Origin: Hydractinia symbiolongicarpus
Lineage: Eukaryota > Cnidaria > Hydrozoa > Anthoathecata > Hydractiniidae
NCBI RefSeq assembly: GCF_029227915.1
Contig: NC_079887.1
Coordinates: forward strand, 13,704,001-13,764,000
DNA: 60,000 nucleotides
Direction: 5' to 3'
This document shows positions 54,601-60,000 of the stretch, piece by piece. The position numbers and the translations under genes were made by a program. A model generated the notes under the pieces. The model was not told the DNA's origin. It searched no databases and saw nothing but the letters and a program-made list of their open reading frames with translations. How positions within the stretch are numbered: position 1 is the first letter of the stretch; each line of letters opens with the position of its first letter.

Positions 54601-56189
54601 ACTTAGTATAAAAATGGTTTTAGAACATTTTAATAAAATGGAGAAAAGAACTTTGATCTGCCATCGTAGTTTCTCAGTTTTTGAATTTAGGCATTTTCAG
54701 AAACCTTAATAAGCCATTTTTGACAGCATATCAAATTTGACAAAGATACAAGTGCAAAAACCGTTTAAAGTTACCCTCGTGGCTGAAAAAGTCAGATAGG
54801 GCCTGGGATAAATAGGGATAAATGAAACATGTTAAGGCTGAATGTTTCATATCAAAATACAGATTATATATATTTTTTTTCAAATTTTTTAAGTGGAAAA
54901 AAGCTTCCCCTTTTGGAAAAACGAATTTTTCTGGTTTATATTTTAGATAATGAACAAGACAATATTGTCACTGTGGTGGTCATCACAATTGTTGCTACCC
55001 TGGTTGTAGTTGTCATCACTATCGCTATCATTTTAAAGTGTAAAGGTAAGATACTCTGAGATCCTCGTAAAATTCTTCAAGACTCTCTTTAATTTTGCTG
55101 TTGGATACGTAAGTTTAGAAAAAGTAGAACGTTCACAACACTGCATAAATAGAGAAAGGAAAAAAATATATAGTCTTTAAATTTAAGCTGTGCACAGGGA
55201 GAGCAAATCCAAAGAATCAGATCTAATTCGGTTTAACTAACGAAGGAAGAAAGCTCCTGTGATTCTGCACGTTCCTTAAAATACCAGATAGTTCTCGCAT
55301 GTACATAATTAGTATTAACAATGTTTTTCAGGACAAAATACGTAGTATCTGCATATACTTGCGTTTTATTAGTAGCAGTGTCCGTACAGGCATCCATATA
55401 ACAGAGAAATAAGAATTTTAAACCTAATTTAAGCAAAATAATAAGATTATGAGAAAAGAGAGATCTAATTTATTGGATTAAAAAGCGCTATTACGTAATC
55501 CATGAATTTAAAATTGAACATTTCAAAGCAATCCGAATCAAAAATCAATGTATCATTTTATTCCATTTAGGTAGCAGCGCTTGCAATAGCAACCGCCAAG
55601 AGAACAAGGAAAGTGAGAATGCTGATAGCTACGATGATGTGGTAGGAACACCAGCACCTCAATATGCCGATCTTAGCATACAATCTATACAACCAAGCAA
55701 CTACGCGGAGTTGGCAACTACCAGAGATTATTACAACGCATGCGAAGATATTGAGATGACGAAAATACGCAATGGTCCGTACAGGCATCCATATAACAGA
55801 GAAATAAGAATTTTAAACCTAATTTAAGCAAAATAATAAGATTATGAGAAAAGAGAGATCTAATTTATTGGATTAAAAAGCGCTATTACGTAATCCATGA
55901 ATTTAAAATTGAACATTTCAAAGCAATCCGAATCAAAAATCAATGTATCATTTTATTCCATTTAGGTAGCAGCGCTTGCAATAGCAACCGCCAAGAGAAC
56001 AAGGAAAGTGAGAATGCTGATAGCTACGATGATGTGGTAGGAACACCAGCACCTCAATATGCCGATCTTAGCATACAATCTATACAACCAAGCATCTACG
56101 CGGAGTTGGCAACTACCAGAGATTATTACAACGCATGCGAAGATATTGAGATGACGAAAATACGCAATGGTGCAATTTTCAACACTTGA
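36630..56189 (+). CDS. Gene B: membrane-bound VWA/TSP1 receptor with ITAM-like tail (12 exons, 1,073 aa)
   Basis: Model: 36630-36687, 37074-37667, 38792-38950, 45916-46089, 48113-48715, 48795-48968, 49065-49244, 51526-52128, 52208-52381, 52478-52657, 54947-55045, 55966-56189. The sum is 3,222 nt, in frame. Order: signal peptide, VWA, TSP1, TSP1, [VWA, TSP1, TSP1] twice, transmembrane segment, cytoplasmic tail with YDDV, YADL and YAEL. The layout (signal, VWA, TSP1, single TM, short tail) resembles apicomplexan TRAP adhesins and some cnidarian matrix adhesins, probably by convergence for TRAP. A role in ligand binding with tyrosine-kinase signalling is inferred. If the alternative last exon 55571-55827 is used the product is 1,084 aa; if both tail copies are included it is 1,141 aa. 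A start at 36624 would add two residues. Intron 3 (38951-45915) contains a dead gypsy element, and a decayed TSP1 exon lies at 46158. Confidence 0.75.
37074..37667 (+). CDS. Gene B exon 2: VWA domain 1
   Basis: 198 codons, phase 1-1. MIDAS DGSSS, Thr in SATCIKCGLDKA, Asp in IFLMVDGNEN. Differs from gene A exon 2 mainly next to these motifs (SIRANE for SVDANQ, SLTSA for NIMTGA, GNEN for GDEN, IVTAANAS for IIDVAKVA). Confidence 0.88.
38792..38950 (+). CDS. Gene B exon 3: TSP1 repeat 1
   Basis: 53 codons, phase 1-1. WSHWGQWSSCSNTC, SRSRTRSC, ATC, VSC, IPCP. Orthologous in position to gene A exon 3. Confidence 0.85.
39650..39760. repeat. Direct repeat flanking the gypsy element (left)
   Basis: ATGGACAAAAGCCGTTCTTT through CTTAGTAAACACAATACT recurs at about 43660-43775 in the same orientation with moderate divergence. 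These may be LTR remnants or a duplicated host segment. Confidence 0.6.
39918..40442 (-). pseudogene. Gypsy integrase C-terminal region
   Basis: A continuous minus frame rich in Arg, Pro and Ser after the integrase core. It includes a VKVDELGRLTKRNRKNLRQF segment and a Pro/Ser-rich tail. It overlaps the core frame in another phase, indicating a frameshift near 40440. Confidence 0.6.
40322..41296 (-). pseudogene. Gypsy integrase (broken)
   Basis: The minus strand shows a zinc-finger-like segment with only part of the HHCC set (LHPVQQG, then CKDC), then the catalytic core: Asp in FGDYFDHGGQHYLVV, Asp in SSDEGTEF, and Glu in GKAEVAVK. All three DDE residues survive. A stop lies at about 40847 between the first and second Asp. 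Confidence 0.8.
41733..42800 (-). pseudogene. Gypsy reverse transcriptase (broken)
   Basis: Minus strand: VTWCHRMVITRKHDGSLRRT (RT finger/palm), TVTDAW, frameshift, then ITDDTCYFDHDLEEHWWQ with the catalytic DD, and FAGFRITADRID. It continues into NYAQLRPFMEPFRPF of the RT/RNase H connection. At least two frame breaks. Confidence 0.85.
42830..43550 (-). pseudogene. Gypsy gag-like region (broken)
   Basis: Minus frames include PKFERSRVRLNSSTEDWYAF, LKALAVIPVAFGVVRSEL, LLNCIADRDIRRDAL and a Cys-rich CTCGATNKDGSICNCPK just before the RT. No protease motif (D-S/T-G) was seen between gag and RT. Confidence 0.6.
43657..43775. repeat. Direct repeat flanking the gypsy element (right)
   Basis: Matches 39650-39760 in the same orientation (ATGGACAAAAGTCGTTCTTT...CTTAGTAAACACAATACTCTCC). 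Confidence 0.6.
44150..44535. mobile_element. Possible MITE (GTTACG... terminal repeats)
   Basis: Starts GTTACGCACTGTAACG with purine-rich AGAGGGAAGGAGGGGG and ends ATGTAACAAGGGGGCGTGG...GTGCTACGTAAC. The ends are imperfect inverted repeats. No ORF. Superfamily not assigned. Confidence 0.35.
44536..45915 (+). other. Rest of gene B intron 3, nothing recognised
   Basis: AT-rich intron sequence up to the acceptor at 45915, with no exon-like TSP1 or VWA frame. Confidence 0.45.
45916..46089 (+). CDS. Gene B exon 4: TSP1 repeat 2
   Basis: 58 codons, phase 1-1. LTSWGKWSVCSATC, TRTRSRQC, GGNCGG, EIC, ASCF. Counterpart of gene A exon 4. Confidence 0.84.
46158..46240 (+). pseudogene. Decayed TSP1 exon in gene B (counterpart of gene A exon 5)
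   Basis: After a good acceptor (TTTTACCAG) the frame reads IQWANWGLWSACLAIC, NPVGLT, matching gene A exon 5, then loses the SRTRTRSC core and the last four cysteines. No donor in the right phase follows. Low-complexity (TATAAAA)n sequence lies about 75 bp further on (46315-46393). Skipping it keeps phase 1-1, so the gene stays open. Confidence 0.75.
46315..46393. repeat. AT-rich simple repeat
   Basis: Run of AAATATAAAA/AAAATAGAAA units just after the decayed TSP1 exon. Confidence 0.8.
46394..47259 (+). other. Gene B intron 4, nothing recognised
   Basis: No exon-like domain frame or repeat identified up to the start of the 3.4-kb tandem unit. Confidence 0.4.
48113..48715 (+). CDS. Gene B exon 5: VWA domain 2
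   Basis: 201 codons, phase 1-1. MIDAS DSSSS, Thr in LGGTAIYGAL, Asp in LFLTDGFEN. Counterpart of gene A exon 10. Confidence 0.88.
48795..48968 (+). CDS. Gene B exon 6: TSP1 repeat 3
   Basis: 58 codons, phase 1-1. VWGSWSAFGSCSISCG, TRTREC, SDC, ACFEGDCA. The intron before it is only 79 bp. Confidence 0.86.
49065..49244 (+). CDS. Gene B exon 7: TSP1 repeat 4
   Basis: 60 codons, phase 1-1. SWSQWSAFGSCSATC, LRTRTC, GNCGGG, RSC, VTCP. Confidence 0.86.
49735..50052 (+). other. Passenger ORF with internal hairpin, copy 1
   Basis: Open from after a TAA (49732-49734) to TAA 50050-50052, about 105 codons with no early ATG (first at IMTIS). The frame contains LCDGCEKKL, EMFERINLKSLPRKSIFALF and ALCWDLRDLLSCDITDETRF. 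No family recognised. The splice phase does not fit use as a gene B exon, because it ends in a stop and would truncate the receptor before the transmembrane exon. A near-perfect inverted repeat lies inside (49833-49853 and 49859-49881). It could be an old transposon exon. Confidence 0.4.
49833..49881 (+). repeat. Hairpin inside passenger ORF, copy 1
   Basis: CTCTCAAACATCTCTTGA at 49836-49853 is perfectly complementary to TCAAGAGATGTTTGAGAG at 49863-49880. In this copy one mismatch interrupts extension toward the loop. Confidence 0.85.
50053..50693 (+). other. End of tandem unit 1, intron sequence
   Basis: Includes an imperfect inverted repeat TTTTCGCTATGGTA / CCATAGCAAAAAG at about 50219-50269. 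No coding region. Confidence 0.45.
51526..52128 (+). CDS. Gene B exon 8: VWA domain 3
   Basis: 201 codons, phase 1-1. Differs from exon 5 by only two residues by eye: MIDAS DSSNS for DSSSS (DxSxS retained) and NYTVRV for NYTLRV. Confidence 0.88.
52208..52381 (+). CDS. Gene B exon 9: TSP1 repeat 5
   Basis: Copy of exon 6; the visible change is NDTHA for NNTHA, which removes a possible N-glycosylation site (NNT). Confidence 0.86.
52478..52657 (+). CDS. Gene B exon 10: TSP1 repeat 6
   Basis: Copy of exon 7 with VNSPPSQMRT for VGSPPSQLRT and TEAGN for TGAGN; all six cysteines kept. Confidence 0.86.
53150..53467 (+). other. Passenger ORF with internal hairpin, copy 2
   Basis: Second copy of 49735-50052; reading frame kept, with two residue changes (VDFIT for VDLIT, SLDLA for SLELA). 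The Glu-to-Asp change (GAA to GAT) turns the internal hairpin into a perfect 21-bp stem. Confidence 0.4.
53250..53296 (+). repeat. Perfect 21-bp hairpin in passenger ORF, copy 2
   Basis: Arms 53250-53270 and 53276-53296, loop TAGCC. Perfect complementarity. Confidence 0.88.
54101..54946 (+). other. Gene B intron 10, 3' part; nothing recognised
   Basis: AT-rich, ends in a T-rich tract and TTTTAG at 54941-54946. No exon candidate other than the TM exon. Confidence 0.45.
54947..55045 (+). CDS. Gene B exon 11: transmembrane segment
   Basis: 33 codons, phase 1-1. DNEQDN, then an uninterrupted hydrophobic run of about 24 residues (IVTVVVITIVATLVVVVITI and on to IIL), then KCKG as a stop-transfer signal. 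The donor G|GTAAGA is good. Gene A has no such exon. Confidence 0.82.
55380..55774 (+). repeat. 395-bp tandem duplication, unit 1 (tail exon)
   Basis: Exact period 395: 55380-55774 followed by 55775-56169. The unit holds intron, acceptor CATTTAG and 204 nt of tail coding sequence, and breaks right after the codon base before GT. Confidence 0.93.
55571..55827 (+). CDS. Alternative last exon of gene B: cytoplasmic tail, copy 1
   Basis: Phase 1 start. Tail contains SYDDVVG, QYADLSI, NYAELAT, then DYYNA. After the shared 68 codons the frame reads through the duplication junction into PYRHPYNREIRILNLI and stops at 55827, adding another Tyr pair. An in-phase GTCCGT at 55775 is a poor donor; if used, copy 2 could be joined in frame. 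Confidence 0.55.
55775..56169 (+). repeat. 395-bp tandem duplication, unit 2 (tail exon)
   Basis: Second copy; the visible coding change is Asn (AAC) to Ile (ATC) before YAEL. Near identity shows the event is very recent. Confidence 0.93.
55966..56189 (+). CDS. Gene B exon 12: cytoplasmic tail with ITAM-like array, copy 2
   Basis: Phase 1 start after CATTTAG. Three motifs: YDDV, seven residues, YADL, nine residues, YAEL. YxxL-x9-YxxL falls within the broader ITAM spacing (6-12), and SIYAEL also fits the ITIM pattern [SIVL]xYxx[IVL]. It ends IRNGAIFNT and TGA (56187-56189), which is the likely ancestral ending because it lies outside the duplication. Confidence 0.72.
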
Positions 56190-56425
56190 ATTTTAAGTTT
56201 ATTTACGATATACTTTATTAAAGGGCCTTTTTTTTATTAATTGCACAAAATCCCATTTTAAAAATGCATTAAAACCAAGATAAGGAAAACCAAGCAGGGA
56301 CAGGTTTATATATTAGCCACTTTTAAACTAAAATTTAAAGCCGCGGGTTTACTTAAAATGAAATATTTTATAAAGTGATGGGTGTACACAAATTCTGTTA
56401 AAGTCAAAAGTTATGCACTCTTTGA

Positions 56426-56431
56426 AATAAA
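56426..56431 (+). promoter_or_regulatory. Candidate polyadenylation signal of gene B
   Basis: AATAAA 237 bp after the stop at 56189, followed by T-rich sequence. Not confirmed. Confidence 0.4.
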
Positions 56432-57140
56432 TCTTTTGACTATTTGAACCATGTATCCAAGTGGCCTTTTTTACAGAACTACGAATTTTTTATACCACGT
56501 GTCTAATTCTAAGCTGGAGAGTATATTTTAATAAATTTTTGGTGACCTGGGATATAACAGCACTGTTTTATGAAAGCATATGTGACAAAAAAAGCAGAAT
56601 AAAATTCAGCACAAGACAACATAAAAATGTATTTTATAAAATATAAATTACATTTTATATGTAAAAAAGGCATTTTTCCTTTTTATATTACTATTCCCCA
56701 TCCTCGTGATTTTATAAGCCCATTTACCTTAAGACAGAATTTATTGTTGTTATAAAAAATGTAAATGGTTAAAGATAAAACAAATTTACAAAATAAATTC
56801 CGAATTCATGTTTAGAACAAACAAAAAATCACTTACAAAGTCTTTTTAAAATTTACTGACCTCTTCTTATTATCATAAAACTTGTTTTTGTTAATTTCCT
56901 TAAAAAGGCGCGAAGTATTAAAAATTTTTAACAAAATAGACAACGCAATGTTAATTGTCCGTAACTTTGACCGTGCACGTATTTTTAACAAAGAAACTTG
57001 CTTTGAGGGAATAATAAAAGGTAACAACATATGGTTTATGTATAAGAATTTTTAAATTAAACAAAAGTTTTTGAAAAAATAATTATTATATCGCATTTCG
57101 TGTTTCCGTCGCGCAACTCTTTCTAGCACACAAACATTTT
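56432..57140. other. Intergenic, no gene seen
   Basis: AT-rich with short chance frames on both strands. Confidence 0.45.
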
Positions 57141-57290
57141 AATAAGTAAGGTTCTTAGCTAGTTAGCTAGCCTTCAAAATCTTCGCTCCTAGCCTAGGAT
57201 AAAAAGCTCTTATACCATAGAGAATAGTAATAAGTAAGGCTCTTAGCTAGTTAGCTAGCCTTCAAAATCTTCTTTCCTAGCCAAAATACT
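57141..57290. repeat. 88-bp-spaced direct repeat (GCTAGTTAGCTAG)
   Basis: AATAAGTAAGGTTCTTAGCT and the following CAAAATCTTC occur at 57141 and again at 57229. Possibly the terminal repeat of the DIRS-like element that follows. Confidence 0.7.
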
Positions 57291-57588
57291 AAAACTGGTG
57301 CGTTTAAGATCTGTGCGTGACTGAAAAACGTGAAAATGTATTTATCTCGACATTTTAGAACATACAAAAAACAAATATTACAAAAATAAAAGGCTAATAG
57401 AAAAAAGACAAAAAGGTGAAACAGACCTACAAACATAACAGTGACCACCAGCACTTTCAAAACTAAAATGGCTATATTAGATGCGCTGTTCCGACGTTCT
57501 GCGATAAGTCGGGAACGAAGTTTCTTTTCGGATTCTGCACTACAATGTAACCCGATTTTTCCGGTTATGCGCATGCGCATGAGAATAG

Positions 57589-57595
57589 TATAAAT
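57589..57595 (+). promoter_or_regulatory. TATA-like box of the retroelement
   Basis: TATAAAT 70 bp before the gag ATG (57665), just after a GCGCATGCGCATG palindromic stretch. Confidence 0.4.
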
Positions 57596-57664
57596 GCACG
57601 TGTTGTATCCTCGACCAAGCCTCGGTCTTTGGTCGCGTGGAAAGCATCGCAAACTATAAACAGC

Positions 57665-58393
57665 ATGTCGAATCCTGAAGAACTCGATACACGTATCCAA
57701 CAGCTGGTGGAAGATACACTTCAACGTCACCAAGAGCAAACATTGGCAGCTGCTACCTCTGTTGCTGAAACAATTGCTTCACGTTTCTTAGACAGCCAAC
57801 AGTCAAAGATTGATAAAGCGTTGGAATCTCAAAAGAAATTGGCCAGCGTCAATCTAAAAGGCAAAGGAAATCAACACCAATTTAACTTTTGCCAAAACGC
57901 TATGGACAAATTCGACAAGGCAGCGGACAGTTTGGCGGATAAGGACATCGAAAAAGCGCAAAAATTGTTGTCTGAAGGTAAGACCTTAGTTGAGAAACGT
58001 ATTAAACTCATTAAGTTGGCAGACAGAGAAGATTGGGCAACGGTTAATGAATATTTAAGTGACGACTTAGCGTCTGATTCAGAAGACGAAAAACTTATAA
58101 ATCGAGCAATCCGTTCAGCCAATGCTAAAAGCGAAAAGCGTAGGAAATTAAAGCAACGCACTTTTCCCCAACGAATGAACTTTGATCGTAGTAGACCAGC
58201 ATCCCAATTTCAAACGTTTTTTGGCCCAAGGTATTCTGGAACAAGAGAAAGTCCTCGCCTAAGCGAAAACATTGTATGCTGGGGCTGTGGTAGACTGGGT
58301 CATTATTCCGCACGTTGTCCTTTTTCACGAAGCAACAATACGATGGTACCACAAGTCACTCATAACGAATTGAAAAGAGACAAACAATTTTAG
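57665..58393 (+). CDS. Gag-like protein of the DIRS-like element (242 aa)
   Basis: The ATG at 57665 (MSNPEELDTRIQQLVEDTLQ) begins a helical, charged N-terminal half (Q/K/E-rich, probable coiled coil). It is followed by an acidic stretch (LASDSEDEK), a basic stretch (EKRRKLKQR), and a zinc knuckle CWGCGRLGHYSARC (C-x2-C-x4-H-x4-C) near the C-terminus, typical of RNA-binding Gag proteins. Stop TAG at 58391-58393. The frame is intact although the downstream pol is broken. Confidence 0.75.
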   Translation: MSNPEELDTRIQQLVEDTLQRHQEQTLAAATSVAETIASRFLDSQQSKIDKALESQKKLASVNLKGKGNQHQFNFCQNAMDKFDKAADSLADKDIEKAQKLLSEGKTLVEKRIKLIKLADREDWATVNEYLSDDLASDSEDEKLINRAIRSANAKSEKRRKLKQRTFPQRMNFDRSRPASQFQTFFGPRYSGTRESPRLSENIVCWGCGRLGHYSARCPFSRSNNTMVPQVTHNELKRDKQF

Positions 58394-58443
58394 TTTTCGA
58401 ATCTACTTTTTGAGTTTAACACGTTTTTAATTTAATGTAATTC

Positions 58444-60000
58444 TTTGCGTTTTTACTTGTTTTAGAACATTCTGTAGTGAGAAAACTTCAACAAAATTTA
58501 AGATTCTGGCAGGATGAGCTTGATACGTCACCTTTCGTTTTAAGTATGATAAAGCATGGCTATTCGCCTACCTTTTAACCTTCAACCGCCATCGTTTGCC
58601 GCTAAGAACAATGCCTCGAGTCTAAAACATAAAGAGTTTGTAGCGCATAGTATTAAGCAACTTTTAAAAGACGGTTGTATCGAAGAGGTTTCCAACGTTC
58701 CATATTGTTGCAATCCGCTTACAGTAGCAGAAGGAAATAAATTACGATTGGTTTTAGATTTAAGACATCTGAACGATTACTTAACTTTTCCAAAATTTAA
58801 ATACGAAGATTTAAAAATCGTATCTTGAAACAGATTATTACTTCTCAACGTTTGATTTAAAACATGGCTACCATCACATTCCCATTCATGAGCATGATCG
58901 AAATTATTTAGGATTTTCCTGGACTTTTCCAGATAACACAGTCAAATATTATCAATTTCTCGTTTTACCATTCGGTCTGGCTAGCGCTTGTTACGTGTTT
59001 ACAAAGCTGACAAGACCTTTGTTAACAAAATGGCGAAAAGACGGTATAAGATGTACTATGTATTTAGATGATGGTATTTTTGGTTCAAAATTATTAGAGA
59101 CAACAAAAAAGCATTCTGCGATTATTCAAAACGATTTAGCAAGAGCAGGACTCACCATTAATCTAGAAAAATCAAAGTTTGAGCCTCGTAAAACTGGAAA
59201 ATGGCTCGGCTTTAACATCGATACCCGCACTAGCAAATTTTACGTTCCATCTGAAAAACTAAGTAAACTTTTCTCACTTGTGAAATTACCATTAAACAGC
59301 GATCGTGCAAGCGCAAAATTTATCTCAAAAATTGCCGGACGAATTATCTCAATGACTTTAGCTATTGGCCCTTTAACAAGACTTTTTACAAGGCACATGT
59401 ACCGCTTTATAGAATCTCGTATAACTTGGCAAAAATTAGAAACGTTAGATGAATTTTAAAGTCAGATCTTCTTTTTTGGTACAGAAACCTCTTCAACACA
59501 AACGGTTATCAAATAAAAAAAGAACACCTTAACAACCAAGGTTTTTTACTCCGACGCCAGTGACAGTGGTTATGGGGGTTATGTTGTGCAACGGTTGGAA
59601 GATATTATCGCCAGGGGAAATTTTACTGCGGAAGAAAGACGTACAAGTTCTACTTACCGAGAACTTTTAGCTGTTAAACTTATTCTGCAAGCGGTAGGCC
59701 CACGTGTAAAAAATGAATCAGTTCAATGGTTTTCCGATAATGTTAATGTCACTCGAATTATAGAAGTAGGCAGCAGGAGACCGCATTTACAAAAACTCGC
59801 TTTAGAAATTTTTGATGCTTCAATGATTTATAATATCAAATTACAATCGTCATGGATCCCGAGGGAGGCAAATAACAAAGCAGATTTTTTATCAAAAATA
59901 ATTGATTCCGACAACTGGGGGATAGACTACGAATCATTTAATTACATTCAACAGAAGTTTGGCATTTTTACAGTCGATCGTTTCGCCGATGACATAAATA
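58444..60000 (+). pseudogene. Reverse transcriptase / RNase H of the DIRS-like element (broken, partial)
   Basis: Pieces in order: LRFWQDELDTSPFVLSMIKH, frameshift at about 58560, LVLDLRHLND, a second break at about 58825, STFDLKHGYHHIPI, LPFGLASACYVFTKL and YLDDGIFG, the YxDD catalytic motif. After a stop at 59459 comes RNase H with FYSDASDSGYGGY, STYRELLAVKL and WFSDNVNV (catalytic D, E, D). It runs off the window. At least two frameshifts and a stop make it non-functional as it stands. Confidence 0.8.

Larger units (their letters stand above)
57300..60000 (+). mobile_element. DIRS-like (tyrosine recombinase-type) retrotransposon, truncated by window end
   Basis: A gag-like ORF with a CCHC knuckle is followed by broken reverse transcriptase and RNase H regions on +. 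The region after RNase H (SWIPREANNKADFLSK, then DNWGIDYESF and FTVDRFADDIN) is the pattern that links RT/RNase H to the recombinase in DIRS/Ngaro elements. The recombinase itself would lie beyond 60000, so the class is inferred. The left boundary is uncertain. Confidence 0.65.

Overview
The window is AT-rich eukaryotic DNA with split genes: GT-AG introns, short symmetrical exons, no operons, and many decayed transposons. The extracellular modules (von Willebrand factor A, VWA; thrombospondin type 1, TSP1), the base composition and the transposon mix (Ty3/gypsy, DIRS-like, Helitron, pogo/Tigger, tRNA-derived SINE) point to an early-branching animal. A cnidarian, probably a hydrozoan, is the best guess; this is inference and no species is claimed.

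Layout. (1) 1-585 is the 3' end of a first paralogue ('gene 0'). (2) 586-12562 is intergenic: a downstream minisatellite, an intergenic block duplicated further on, a SINE, a MITE-like inverted repeat, and a ~3.0 kb hAT-like element (8922-11954) containing a 712-bp Tigger-type element that carries a HIRAN-like ORF. (3) 12569-25341 is a complete 22-exon gene on + ('gene A'): signal peptide, VWA, 7 TSP1, VWA, 8 TSP1, and an unrecognised Cys-rich C-terminal domain; 1,432 aa, predicted secreted. (4) 25342-36623 is intergenic: minisatellites, SINE pieces, a decayed Helitron on - (about 28400-32370), a copy of the intergenic block, and a G-rich G-quadruplex candidate. (5) 36630-56189 is a third paralogue on + ('gene B'): signal peptide, VWA, TSP1, TSP1, then two 3.4-kb tandem copies of [VWA, TSP1, TSP1], a transmembrane exon and a cytoplasmic tail with an ITAM-like tyrosine array. 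Its last exon is itself tandemly duplicated. A dead Ty3/gypsy element on - sits in its third intron. (6) 57141-60000 is a decayed DIRS-like retrotransposon on +, cut by the window end.

The three paralogues form a tandem array with a repeat length of about 24-25 kb (exon 1 to exon 1 is 24,061 bp; C-terminal exon to C-terminal exon is 24,745 bp). All full-length domain exons are phase 1-1, so modules can be gained or lost without breaking frame, and duplications of one exon, an exon pair and a three-exon block are all visible. Gene A ends as a secreted protein and gene B as a membrane receptor with a putative signalling tail. The neighbours may therefore be a soluble and a membrane-bound member of one fast-evolving adhesion or recognition family. 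Function is inferred from architecture only. The gene models were assembled by eye from splice sites and homology between copies, without transcript data.
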